In this document: positions 42,515 to 50,991 of the stretch, piece after piece
Layout of the letters: each line of letters opens with the position of its first letter
Position numbering within the stretch: the first letter of the stretch is position 1
Virus record (IMG/VR): IMGVR_UViG_3300032173_000002
Location: 36,373 to 100,372 of that record
Strand: one strand, 5' to 3'
Origin: a virus
DNA: 64,000 nt
Notes under the pieces: model-generated
Databases searched by the model: none
Seen by the model: only the letters and a program-made list of their open reading frames with translations
Told to the model about the DNA's origin: nothing
Program-made: the position numbers and the translations under genes

Positions 42515-42841
42515 ATGGGTGATCGAGATAAGGTGTTAGGTGGAAAAACGGTAGAGATTCAAACTGGATGTGGTGCTCTTTATGTTACTATAAACTTTAA
42601 GGATGGTAAGCCTTTTGAGATATTTGCCCGGTTGGGAAAAGCCGGTGGATGTGCTATGGCCCAGATGGAAGCGATTGCCCGGATTTCTTCTGGATGGTTA
42701 CAAGGGGGTCTTAGCAGGGAGAAACTGATTAAGGCTCTCAGCGGGATATGTTGTAATAATCCTATTGGATTTGGGGAGGACCGAGTGCTCTCCTGCGCAG
42801 ATGCTATTGGGAAAGTCCTTTTGAAAGCTTGTGGTGAATGA
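42515..42841 (+). CDS. Stand-alone TSCPD-domain protein
   Basis: The protein is 108 aa. IQTGCGALYVTINFKDGKPF and FARLGKAGGCAMAQMEAI match the TSCPD domain, which is usually the C-terminus of B12-dependent or other ribonucleotide reductases. Here it stands alone with no reductase core in the window. It could bind nucleotide or metal, or supply a domain to the host or to a phage reductase encoded elsewhere (inference). Confidence 0.8.
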   Translation: MGDRDKVLGGKTVEIQTGCGALYVTINFKDGKPFEIFARLGKAGGCAMAQMEAIARISSGWLQGGLSREKLIKALSGICCNNPIGFGEDRVLSCADAIGKVLLKACGE

Positions 42842-42844
42842 GAT

Positions 42845-44233
42845 ATGGAAAAAGAAGAGATCAAGAAAATTCGTTCCCTTATGAAGGAGTACCACAATCG
42901 CCCAGTATTTGATGGGATAGTATCTTTGGTGGGTCTTGATTCGGCCTATCTGTTAAGTTATTTGATGTCCCTTTCAGCTGCCTTTGAATGTAGGGATAGG
43001 ATGGACGGTAGTGGATTTTTCTACAGAGCTATGGATGTAATAGAAGAGGAGACGACCTTCTCTCATTTCCAACAGCGACGGTGTTTCGATAAGCTGGTGA
43101 AAGCCGGACTAATTTCGATTAAGAGATCAAAGGTAAGTACAGGCCCTCTTGGAGATAAGGACCCCAGAAGAATTACTCACTTTCGGGTAGAAATAGACAG
43201 GGTCCTTTCGGTCTTGGATGACTACTCTACAGCATTGAGTCTCTCAAGGATGCAAGATAAAGAAACTTTAGGTTGTAACTTTAGAAAACTTAATGGTAAT
43301 AATAATAACGAATATAATAATACGAATAAATATGACGAAGGACTATTTTTCCTAAGAAGGAAAAATAGTAAGCACTTTCAGACAGAAAGTGCTGTTTCAT
43401 CACTCACTTCTTCTTTACCAGAAGGTAGTCCTCCTACTAAGAGTATCCGCGAGGCTATTCGTACTGATGGCTTGCCCACTTCTCCACGCAAAGGTTTTTC
43501 TATTAAAGTGTCCCCTATCATTCAGCAGCTAATAGACCATTGGAATGAACTGGGTCTCCGCAGACACCGGCCTAACTCTAAGGTGTTTGTTCAATCAGTA
43601 AAGACTCTACACAGTTTCCTCAGTGGGAAGTTCTTTACAAATTCATCTGAACCGGATCTCCAGGGAAGAGCCTTTACTCCGGATGAGATTTCCAGATCTA
43701 TTTTTGAGTTTTCTAAGGCTGCGCTTGATCCTGACTACTGGCCCAATGGAGTGTTCAAGGAGAAGTTCCGTGGACTCTCCTTGGGGGAGTTCCTATACAA
43801 TCCGCGATGGGATAAGGAGATGCGCAGTCCTTTCCTTATGTTTCTCAATCAGCCTGCTAAGCTTACTAAGGAAGCGATTAGGGAGAAAATTCCCTTGGTG
43901 GAGGATAAACATCCTAAAGTGTCTTCTGTATTGGTAGATTTTTGTAGAGAGCAGATTGGGAAAAAGTTGAACAATAGGGAGATCAACTGCTGTAGGCTCG
44001 GAGCGGAGCGGCTAGTCAAGTTCTTTGATAGGTTTATGTTCTATCTGAGTCAGAGATCACCGGAGGAGTTAGTGCATGACATGGTTGATGCAATTACTAG
44101 GGATATGGAGTCTACTGGTCACCACTTCTCCGCTGGGTGGCTCTGTTCTGACTATACCTTTGAGGTCCGCTTGCCTAAGCTCCTGGGTATAAATGTCCAC
44201 AGGAGGGAGAGAGCTATTGTGGAGGATGGATAA
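42845..44233 (+). CDS. Winged-helix replication or initiator-like protein
   Basis: The protein is 462 aa. The N-terminal 130 residues resemble DnaD/replication-initiator winged helices (SHFQQRRCFDKLVKAGLISI). An Asn-rich linker (GNNNNEYNNTNKYDEG) divides it from a C-terminal helical region. Placed between primase and helicase, it may be an initiator or helicase loader. Confidence 0.65.
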   Translation: MEKEEIKKIRSLMKEYHNRPVFDGIVSLVGLDSAYLLSYLMSLSAAFECRDRMDGSGFFYRAMDVIEEETTFSHFQQRRCFDKLVKAGLISIKRSKVSTGPLGDKDPRRITHFRVEIDRVLSVLDDYSTALSLSRMQDKETLGCNFRKLNGNNNNEYNNTNKYDEGLFFLRRKNSKHFQTESAVSSLTSSLPEGSPPTKSIREAIRTDGLPTSPRKGFSIKVSPIIQQLIDHWNELGLRRHRPNSKVFVQSVKTLHSFLSGKFFTNSSEPDLQGRAFTPDEISRSIFEFSKAALDPDYWPNGVFKEKFRGLSLGEFLYNPRWDKEMRSPFLMFLNQPAKLTKEAIREKIPLVEDKHPKVSSVLVDFCREQIGKKLNNREINCCRLGAERLVKFFDRFMFYLSQRSPEELVHDMVDAITRDMESTGHHFSAGWLCSDYTFEVRLPKLLGINVHRRERAIVEDG

Positions 44234-44322
44234 TGCCTGATCTGGTGGTGGATAAGTATCTAAGAGTTGTTTCTTTTCTTGAGCGTGTATCTGTGGAGGG
44301 AATAGGTGCCAATTCTTCGTAA
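44233..44322 (+). CDS. Mini-protein, 29 aa
   Basis: The ATG overlaps the upstream stop (TAATG) and the frame (MPDLVVDKYLRVVSFLERVS) runs into the helicase start in another frame. It may be a translational-coupling ORF for the helicase or a small functional peptide. Confidence 0.4.
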   Translation: MPDLVVDKYLRVVSFLERVSVEGIGANSS

Positions 44323-45883
44323 GGTAATAGATAACTCGATAGAAGAGAAGATACTCACTGGTCTCATTATATCTACCACTTATTGTAAGCAGGCCGTTCC
44401 GCTCCTCAAGCTGGAGTATTTTCAAGCCGAGCATTGTAAGCAGGTTGCCCGTTGGTGTCTGAGATATTTTCGACAGTATAGGGCGGCCCCAGGGAGACAC
44501 ATACAGGACCTGTTCGAGCAGAATAGAAACAAGATGACACCGGAGGCTGCTGGCCTACTGGAGGATTTCTTAGGCCGTCTATCTTCCGAGTATGAGCGTT
44601 CAGAAACTTACAATATTGAGTATCTGCTTGACCTTACTGTTCGGTATTCAAAAGAGCGGGCACTCAGCATTCTCAAGGAGGAGATTGAGGCTCTATTGGC
44701 GGAGGGCAAGACCGATGAGGCAGAAAGAGCGGCTCTGGAGTATAAACAGATTGAGCGTAGGTCTCTACCTATCGTGGATGTGTTTGATTCGGATACCGCT
44801 CGGCATCTCCTCTCTGAGGACGAGTCTCTTGGTGAGGAGATTATTGTCCTTCCTGGGTCCCTGGGGGAGATGATTGGCCCTTTTCGGCGGAATTCCTTGG
44901 TTGGGGTGATGGGGGTGATCAAGAGGGGCAAGAGCTTTCTGGTCCAAGAAGTGGCCACCATGGCTGCTTTGAAGGGATATAATGTTTTCTATGTGTCCCT
45001 GGAAATGGGTGATCGTTCAATTTCCAATCGGCTCTATCGGAGGTTGTCAGGTCGGGTTAAGTCTTCTTACAAGCTTCCTGTAGTCCTGTTTCCTGTTTTC
45101 GACTGTCAGCATAATCAGACCGGGGAGTGTTCCTCTGATAAGAGGGAGAATCAGGTGGGGTTAGCTGGGGTTCCATCTGATCCCAGCAGTTATTACCAGA
45201 ATCCGAAATACAAGTCTTGCACAGCTTGTCGGGGGGACCAGCCCGCAGGGAGCTTTGATCCTGCTCTGTGGTGGTATGAGGAGAAGGCTCGTTTTTTGGA
45301 TAATGCTGCGGTTCAGAAGTTCTTACGGGGGGCTGAGGTTCAGTATGGTGGACTGAAGGGAAGGTTTCGCTTGCTTTGTCAAGCTCGGCTGACCTTGGAA
45401 CAGATCGAGGGGTATTTGGATTGCTTGGAGGATACAGAGGGATTTGTGGCTGATGTGATTGTGGTAGATTACCCAGCTATTCTGTCCTGTGATAATAAGT
45501 CAGACAGTCGGTGGGAGCGACTGGATGAGATTTGGCAGAAGATGAAAGTGCTGGCTGGAGTAAAGCATTGCTTGGTATTAGCTCCAGTTCAGTCTAACCG
45601 TCGCGGGGCATCTCGCAGGAGTTTGTCTCCGATTGATGTTGCTGGTGACTGGGGTGTGATGGCCCATGTGGATACTGCCCTCTCTTTGAATCAGCTTCCT
45701 GCTGAGAAGAGGCTAGGGGCAGCAAGGGTGGGGATTGTTGCGGAAAGGAGCGGGGAGTTTGATATAGAGAAGGAGTGCTTGGTTTTACAGCAGTTGGACA
45801 CGGGACAAATGATCCTGGATTCGGAGGTGTTGGATTTTGGTGCCTCCTGGAGGAAGCGTTTGCGTGGGATGGAGGATTTTTAG
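44306..45883 (+). CDS. DnaB-like replicative helicase with Cys insertion
   Basis: The protein is 525 aa from GTG 44306 (GGAGGG six bases upstream). Residues 1-110 resemble the DnaB N-terminal helical domain; the RecA-like core has Walker A GVIKRGKS (203-210) and Walker B IVVDYP near 385. Between them, residues about 255-335 are an insertion with four cysteines (267, 275, 305, 308) that may bind zinc. It unwinds phage DNA ahead of the polymerase with the primase. Confidence 0.82.
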   Translation: MPILRKVIDNSIEEKILTGLIISTTYCKQAVPLLKLEYFQAEHCKQVARWCLRYFRQYRAAPGRHIQDLFEQNRNKMTPEAAGLLEDFLGRLSSEYERSETYNIEYLLDLTVRYSKERALSILKEEIEALLAEGKTDEAERAALEYKQIERRSLPIVDVFDSDTARHLLSEDESLGEEIIVLPGSLGEMIGPFRRNSLVGVMGVIKRGKSFLVQEVATMAALKGYNVFYVSLEMGDRSISNRLYRRLSGRVKSSYKLPVVLFPVFDCQHNQTGECSSDKRENQVGLAGVPSDPSSYYQNPKYKSCTACRGDQPAGSFDPALWWYEEKARFLDNAAVQKFLRGAEVQYGGLKGRFRLLCQARLTLEQIEGYLDCLEDTEGFVADVIVVDYPAILSCDNKSDSRWERLDEIWQKMKVLAGVKHCLVLAPVQSNRRGASRRSLSPIDVAGDWGVMAHVDTALSLNQLPAEKRLGAARVGIVAERSGEFDIEKECLVLQQLDTGQMILDSEVLDFGASWRKRLRGMEDF

Positions 45884-45901
45884 GATTTGTAAGGAGTGAC
45901 C

Positions 45902-45920
45902 GGGATATAATAGGAGAGGG
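45902..45920 (+). promoter_or_regulatory. Promoter-like element, GGGATATAAT class
   Basis: GGGATATAATAGGAGAGGG lies between helicase and queD and contains TATAAT. It matches the sites at 37882, 39720, 47083 and 55725 and would start the queD-queE transcript. Confidence 0.6.
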
Positions 45921-45933
45921 AGGGAAGTTGGAT

Positions 45934-46308
45934 ATGATATCAGTGACGAAGATTTTTAGGTTTGAGTATGCTCATCGGTTGCCTTTTTACAATGGGGAGT
46001 GTAATCGGTTGCATGGACACTCCGGTAAGTTAGAGGTGGAAGTCACGGCTGATGGTCTTGTTGGTGGTGGGCATGACCGTGGGATGGTCGTGGATTTCCG
46101 AAAGTTGAGTGAACTGGTTGAGAAGGAAGTGATCCAGCTGCTGGATCATTCCTGCTTGAACGACTATAGTTCTAATCCTACCTGTGAGATTATGTTGAGT
46201 TGGATAGTAGACCGTTTGCGAGCTCCCTTGCGAGATGCTGGACTGGCTCTGGTATCTCTTAGGATGTGGGAGACGGAAACAACATTTGCTACTTGGAGGC
46301 CCGACTAG
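45934..46308 (+). CDS. queD: 6-carboxytetrahydropterin synthase, QueD
   Basis: The protein is 124 aa. It has FEYAHRLP and the CxxxHGH motif (CNRLHGHSG), plus the late active-site ETETTFATW. QueD converts dihydroneopterin triphosphate to 6-carboxytetrahydropterin in preQ0 synthesis. ATG 45934 is preferred; a TTG at 45928 is also possible. The stop overlaps queE. Confidence 0.9.
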   Translation: MISVTKIFRFEYAHRLPFYNGECNRLHGHSGKLEVEVTADGLVGGGHDRGMVVDFRKLSELVEKEVIQLLDHSCLNDYSSNPTCEIMLSWIVDRLRAPLRDAGLALVSLRMWETETTFATWRPD

Positions 46309-47012
46309 TGAATAGAGTTAAGTTGGTAAGTATCTTTAACTCGGTTGAGGGGGAAGTGAACTATCGAGGACAGGGTACCCTTACTACATTTATTCGGTTT
46401 GCTGGGTGTATCCCTCCTTATTGTACCTATTGCGACACTCCCTGGTCGCAGGAGATGGGCTCATCCTATGCTATCGAGATGACGGTAGAGGAGGTATTGG
46501 CTAGCGTCAAGAAAATAGGTTGTCGGAGAGTCACTATTACCGGGGGGGAGCCTTTGCTTCAGATGGATGGGTTTTTGGAGCTATGTACTGAGTTATATCG
46601 TTGGAATGCGGAGATTTCTGTGGAAACAAGTGGCTTGGTGGATTTGCCTTCGAGAAGGTTAGGTGGGGTATATTGGGTCGTAGATTATAAGCTCTCTTCT
46701 TCTGGCCGCCCTGCAGAGCAGTTGAATAGGCTCGGTTTATTTGCTCGTCTTCGGTGTTGTGACTGGGTCAAGTTCGTTGTTTGTAGTGAGGGGGATTGCA
46801 ATCTGGCTTATGAGGTTGTCTGTGGGAGAGGTGGTTTGATGGAACTGGGGTGTGGGGCAAGGATGGCCTTGAGCCCAGTGTTTGGGAAATCCGGTTGGGG
46901 GCCAGCGGATGTGGTAAGCTGGATTCAGAGGAACAGGTTATGGGGGTTTTCCTTGAATCTCCAGGTACATAAGTTCATTTGGCCGGCAACGAAGCCTGGT
47001 GAGGAGCGTTAA
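46308..47012 (+). CDS. queE: 7-carboxy-7-deazaguanine synthase, QueE
   Basis: The protein is 234 aa from GTG 46308, overlapping queD. NSVEGEVNYRGQG and the radical SAM cysteines in GCIPPYCTYCDTPW, then the GGEP motif (ITGGEPLLQ). The cysteine spacing reads CX4CX2C, one residue longer than the usual CX3CX2C. It makes CDG, the second step to preQ0. Confidence 0.88.
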   Translation: MNRVKLVSIFNSVEGEVNYRGQGTLTTFIRFAGCIPPYCTYCDTPWSQEMGSSYAIEMTVEEVLASVKKIGCRRVTITGGEPLLQMDGFLELCTELYRWNAEISVETSGLVDLPSRRLGGVYWVVDYKLSSSGRPAEQLNRLGLFARLRCCDWVKFVVCSEGDCNLAYEVVCGRGGLMELGCGARMALSPVFGKSGWGPADVVSWIQRNRLWGFSLNLQVHKFIWPATKPGEER

Positions 47013-47082
47013 ATACTTGATTCTAAAAGGACAAAATTTTTGTCGGTTTTTTCCGTAAAAAGTAGTACTTAATGGCTGAAAA

Positions 47083-47105
47083 GGGATATAATAATAGTAG
47101 GAGGG
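47083..47105 (+). promoter_or_regulatory. Promoter-like element, GGGATATAAT class
   Basis: GGGATATAATAATAGTAGG is followed by a short 5' leader with a small hairpin (GAGGG...CCCTC). The leader runs to the AGGAGGAGG site of the 47152 gene. Confidence 0.65.
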
Positions 47106-47151
47106 TCTTAAAAGTCCCTCGAAACTTAACCTAATTAACAGGAGGAGGCGA

Positions 47152-47685
47152 ATGGAACGGAAAAGAGTGCTTGAAGCGGTAAAGATCCTGAATGAGAAGT
47201 TGGAGAAGAAGATCTCCTACTTTGTCAAGCAGGGGGAGCTTGAGAGGTTGTTTCTGGAGGCGATAGATGAAATGCCTGACAATGCCGCAAAGGCTCTCCC
47301 TGACGAGGTCAAGAAGGTGTATAATGACCTCATGGACGAAGCTGAAGGGGAGGTGGTTCCGATGACATCCGCGAAGTCGAATGCTAAGAAGAATGCCAAG
47401 GTCCCAAAGAAGCCCAAGACGGGGACCGAGACCAAGCGTGCCCCTGCTGCGGGTAGGGATAAGTTTGGTTTTAGGATTGGTAGTAAAGGCAACTTGTTTG
47501 TGGAGGCAGTTCTGGCGAAGCCCGGCATCACGATGGCTGAAGTCCAGCAGTTACCCTGGAATAAACGACATGCTACCTACTGGGGTTATGCCCATAAGTT
47601 GGCAGAGATGCGTTACCTCGTGAACGATGGGGGTAAGCTATCAATTTCGACCAGTCCGACCAGGGGGAAAAATGGCAAGTCGTAA
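47152..47685 (+). CDS. Basic, probably DNA-binding protein, 177 aa
   Basis: ACAGGAGGAGGCG before ATG 47152. The N-terminal 65 residues are helical; the middle is Lys-rich (AKKNAKVPKKPKTGTETKRA), and the C-terminal 75 residues (GITMAEVQQLPWNKRHATYW) look like a winged helix. It has its own promoter and terminator, so it is probably abundant; a nucleoid-type or regulatory protein is possible. Confidence 0.65.
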   Translation: MERKRVLEAVKILNEKLEKKISYFVKQGELERLFLEAIDEMPDNAAKALPDEVKKVYNDLMDEAEGEVVPMTSAKSNAKKNAKVPKKPKTGTETKRAPAAGRDKFGFRIGSKGNLFVEAVLAKPGITMAEVQQLPWNKRHATYWGYAHKLAEMRYLVNDGGKLSISTSPTRGKNGKS

Positions 47686-47712
47686 GGTCGTGAGATGACG
47701 GTAGTGTGAACG

Positions 47713-47747
47713 AATAGTTACCCCAACTCAAAGTCGGGGTAACTATT
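47713..47747 (+). terminator. Hairpin between the 47152 gene and queC
   Basis: A 12-bp perfect stem (AATAGTTACCCC at 47713-47724 with GGGGTAACTATT at 47736-47747) has an 11-nt loop and is followed by TGTTTATG. It could be a terminator or an attenuator for queC-folE-dpdA. Confidence 0.7.
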
Positions 47748-47793
47748 TGTTTATGTGCAGAGATTTTTGAGATGTTCGGATTGGGGGAAAGAA

Positions 47794-48495
47794 ATGCAAG
47801 TTGTTAGTCTTCTGAGTGGTGGACAGGATTCGACCACTTGCTTGTTTTGGTCGATTCAAAAGTTTGGGGCGACTGAGGTAGTTGCTCTTACTATTGACTA
47901 TGGACAAAGACATAACTCCGAAATTGGGGCCGCTGCTCGGATTGCGGAAATTGCTGGAGTAGAGTGGAAGTTACTTTCTTTCCCTGCACTTCAACAGATT
48001 GGGGATTCACCGTTGGTTTCTTCTAGTGGCAGTATTGTTGGTACTCATCGTGGTCGTTCGGATTTGCCTGCCTCTTTTGTTCCTGGTCGAAACTATTTAT
48101 TTTTGGGTCTTGCCGCTGCTTTGGCTTACAAAGTTGGTGCGGATAGTGTAGTTGGTGGCATGTGTCAGACGGATTATTCCGGGTATCCGGATTGTCGGGA
48201 AGTAGCGATTCGTCATATCGAGCAAGCTATTTCGACCTCTATGGATTTTCCTTTGAAGATTTATACTCCTTTGATGTATCTAACTAAGGCAGATTCCGTT
48301 CGTATGGCGCAGGGGTTGGCTGATTGTATGGATGCGTTGGCTTATTCTCAAACTTGTTACGAGGGGAAATACCCACCATGTGAAGTTTGTCCAGCTTGTA
48401 GACTTCGTGCGAAAGGATTTATGGAAGCGGGCATTCCGGACCCGTTGATTGTCCGTTCAAGGATGGATTTGAGAAAGGGGGGATGGCATGTCTGA
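47794..48495 (+). CDS. queC: 7-cyano-7-deazaguanine synthase, QueC
   Basis: The protein is about 233 aa from ATG 47794 (MQVVSLLSGGQDSTTCL). The PP-loop SGGQDST binds ATP. The C-terminal Cys motif (CEVCPACRLR) plus an upstream Cys bind zinc. It converts CDG to preQ0. The stop overlaps folE by 8 nt. Confidence 0.92.
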   Translation: MQVVSLLSGGQDSTTCLFWSIQKFGATEVVALTIDYGQRHNSEIGAAARIAEIAGVEWKLLSFPALQQIGDSPLVSSSGSIVGTHRGRSDLPASFVPGRNYLFLGLAAALAYKVGADSVVGGMCQTDYSGYPDCREVAIRHIEQAISTSMDFPLKIYTPLMYLTKADSVRMAQGLADCMDALAYSQTCYEGKYPPCEVCPACRLRAKGFMEAGIPDPLIVRSRMDLRKGGWHV

Positions 48496-49099
48496 TAGAA
48501 TACCTGATAGAATAGATAGAATAGAGGAGAACCTTCGTGAGATTATTAGGTTTATAGGGGACGATCCAGATAGGGCCGGTTTGCTAGATACACCTAAGAG
48601 GATGATCCGGTCTTGGGAACATCTTTTCTCTGGATATAATGAAGACCCTGTGGCTTGTATTAAGTCCTTCGATTTCGATAGATATGATGAGATGGTGTTG
48701 CTCCGTGATTGCGAGTTGTATTCGGTTTGCGAGCATCATTTTCTACCCTTCTGGGGGAAGGCCCATGTGGCTTATATTCCGTCGAAAGGTGGAGGTGTTG
48801 TGGGTGTGTCGAAGCTAGCTCGACTTGTAGAGGTGTTTTCCCGTCGGTTGCAGTTACAAGAACGCATTTGTGAGCAAGTAGCATCTTGCTTAATGGACAA
48901 TCTGAAATGTGTTGGGGCAGCTTGTATTATCGAGGCTACTCACCTTTGTATGAGGATGAGGGGTGTGGAGAAACAGAACTCGATAGTCGTTACTTCCTCT
49001 TTGAAGGGAGCATTTCTGGTTAAGAATTCACAAGGTATTGCCGCGAGGCAGGAGTTGTTGACACTAGTTTTTGGGGGTCGTTCGAGGGGAGGTTATTAG
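48488..49099 (+). CDS. folE: GTP cyclohydrolase I, FolE
   Basis: The protein is 203 aa. Zinc and active-site motifs: CEHHFLPFWGKAHVAYIP and VGVSKLARLVEVFSRRLQLQ, then ATHLCMRMRGVEKQ. It produces dihydroneopterin triphosphate, the entry point to preQ0. Overlaps queC at its 5' end. Confidence 0.93.
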   Translation: MSDRIPDRIDRIEENLREIIRFIGDDPDRAGLLDTPKRMIRSWEHLFSGYNEDPVACIKSFDFDRYDEMVLLRDCELYSVCEHHFLPFWGKAHVAYIPSKGGGVVGVSKLARLVEVFSRRLQLQERICEQVASCLMDNLKCVGAACIIEATHLCMRMRGVEKQNSIVVTSSLKGAFLVKNSQGIAARQELLTLVFGGRSRGGY

Positions 49100-49103
49100 T
49101 GAG

Positions 49104-49982
49104 ATGAATAGGTTACTTATTGACTTGTCCAATTTACCATCGGGTAGTACTTATGAGGATCGGTACGGTGGGTATATGAGTATTTTCAGGTCTGTTTTCG
49201 AGTCAGTTGTTCGTGGTCAGGATGTTGTAGTGGTGAACCCACCGTTTTGTTGGATTCCGTTGATTTGGTGGTTAGGTGGTGAAACGGAGGGTGGTCAGAT
49301 TTTTTTCGAGCATGACTTCGTGGTTCGTCAGCTTGTTAATAGTAAGACTATTGATAGACAGAGGATTTTGTCAGATCGAACTTTGTTGGAGGCGATTACT
49401 TGTTTACGGCCTGAGCTTGTTGATACCTTGTGGAAGTCAGATATGGAGTGGGTCGTCGATCCAACTATACTTGATGCCCTTCGTTATCAATCTATCCGCT
49501 CAGAGTTCGTTATTACAAATAATGGCTCTTATCATAGGTCTGAAGTGTTAGCTTACTTGAAGAAGTTGTGGGCGTTTAAGTCTACCTTCCAGAAGTGCAT
49601 ATTAGTTCCGTGCGCAGCTGATAAGCCATATCCGTCTCGTTTACATAGGGCTATTCTAGATTTTCTGCCCGACGACTATCATCTTATTGTTGCCACTGGC
49701 GTTCTTGGCCTCGTTCCTCAAGAGCTGTGGGCTGTTATGCCCCATTACGATAGTGGGTTGCCGAACGAGTGGCGGCTTATGTCTATCGTATCGGATTATT
49801 TTCGTAGGCACACTTATAGTAAAGTTGTTGTTTACTGCGATTACTACAATGAAGCTATTGAGAGAGGTCTGATGGGCATTAGTGGGCTTGAGCGTGTGTT
49901 CGTCAACCCTGTTAAGTTTTACTATAATTACATTGATCTTTTGGACAGTCGTCGTTTAGGTCGACTTAAGGAGGTTTTGTAG
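49104..49982 (+). CDS. ArcS-like 7-deazaguanine-converting protein
   Basis: The protein is about 292 aa from ATG 49104. Residues 169-182 read PCAADKPYPSRLHR, close to the ArcS signature PC-x3-KPY-x(1-2)-S-x2-H; GVLGLVPQELWAVMPHYDSG follows, as in ArcS/TgtA2 core domains. Archaeal ArcS converts preQ0 to archaeosine on tRNA. Here, between folE and dpdA, it probably converts preQ0 (or the DNA-borne base) to another derivative. The product is not predictable from sequence. First ~150 residues are unassigned. Confidence 0.72.
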   Translation: MNRLLIDLSNLPSGSTYEDRYGGYMSIFRSVFESVVRGQDVVVVNPPFCWIPLIWWLGGETEGGQIFFEHDFVVRQLVNSKTIDRQRILSDRTLLEAITCLRPELVDTLWKSDMEWVVDPTILDALRYQSIRSEFVITNNGSYHRSEVLAYLKKLWAFKSTFQKCILVPCAADKPYPSRLHRAILDFLPDDYHLIVATGVLGLVPQELWAVMPHYDSGLPNEWRLMSIVSDYFRRHTYSKVVVYCDYYNEAIERGLMGISGLERVFVNPVKFYYNYIDLLDSRRLGRLKEVL

Positions 49983-49986
49983 GTAG

Positions 49987-50976
49987 ATGAAGCAGCCAAT
50001 GAGGCGGCCGGAGAGGCGGGCATCTCTTTTCTTAGATTCAGGGGCTTATTCTTCTTGGACGAGGGGAGTTACCATAGATTTGCAGGGTTACATTGACTAT
50101 GTAAAGAGGCATGTCGATTTCCTCGATGTTTATGCTTGCTTGGATGTAGTTGGGAATCCTGAGGCAACTTATCAAAATCAGCTTGAGATGGAACGACAGG
50201 GTTTGCGGCCTTTGATTGTTTTTCATAAGGGGGAGGACTATAAGTGGCTTGAGTTGTATGTCAGTCGTTATGACTACATTGGCATTGGTGGTGTTGCCGC
50301 CCCAAGGTTGACTGGTACTAAGTCTTTTGAGGAAGTGCAGTCTCATTTGGATCGTTGTTTTGAGATTATTTGTGATCGGCCTGGTCATATACCTCGCTGT
50401 AAAGTGCACGGTTTTGGGGTGGGTACCCCGGTGTTAATTCTTCGTTATCCGTGGTACTCGATTGATACTACTTCTTGGCTTATGACTAGCAGGTATGGGT
50501 CTGTATATGTTCCCGTGTTTCGGAATGGCAAGTTTAGATATGACCTCGTGCCCTGGAAGATCATTGTTTCTAGTCGGTCCCCTCATCTTAAGGAAGAAGG
50601 TAAACACTTTGATACTTTAACAAAAATGGAGCAGGAAGTAGTTCTTAGGTATTTCCACTTGAAGGGGTTTAAGTTAGGCAGGTCTTCGTTCAGAAAGGAA
50701 ACTCCTGATTACAAGTTGAAACCTGGGGAGAGATGGTTCGGACAGGAGGAAGCTGATAGTCAAAGATCTATCCATGGTTTGCGGGATGGGTATGTTGATA
50801 GAGGTTGGAAGAAAGAATCTATAGTTGAGATAGTTGAGGAGCCTGGCCTTTGTAACGACTATCGAATGAGAGATGAGTTGAATATCATTTACTATCTCGA
50901 TTTGGAGAGAAGTATTCCGGAATGGCCCTGGCCGTTTAAGCCCCTAAGAGGTAGTCAAGGATTTGGTTTGTTGTAG
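49987..50976 (+). CDS. dpdA: DpdA-type DNA 7-deazaguanine transglycosylase
   Basis: The protein is 329 aa. The TGT-like core begins LFLDSGAYSSWTRGVTIDLQ and includes CLDVVGNPE, KVHGFGVGTP and DTTSWLMTSRYG. DpdA proteins exchange guanine in DNA for preQ0 or a relative and are known to protect phage DNA from restriction. It lies in the same operon as queC, folE and the ArcS-like gene. Confidence 0.85.
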   Translation: MKQPMRRPERRASLFLDSGAYSSWTRGVTIDLQGYIDYVKRHVDFLDVYACLDVVGNPEATYQNQLEMERQGLRPLIVFHKGEDYKWLELYVSRYDYIGIGGVAAPRLTGTKSFEEVQSHLDRCFEIICDRPGHIPRCKVHGFGVGTPVLILRYPWYSIDTTSWLMTSRYGSVYVPVFRNGKFRYDLVPWKIIVSSRSPHLKEEGKHFDTLTKMEQEVVLRYFHLKGFKLGRSSFRKETPDYKLKPGERWFGQEEADSQRSIHGLRDGYVDRGWKKESIVEIVEEPGLCNDYRMRDELNIIYYLDLERSIPEWPWPFKPLRGSQGFGLL

Positions 50977-50991
50977 ATAGGAGGGATGACA

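Noticed and set aside
47700-47793. preQ1 riboswitch before queC
   Set aside because: The gap contains a simple 12-bp hairpin but not the conserved loop and A-rich tail of the known preQ1 classes.
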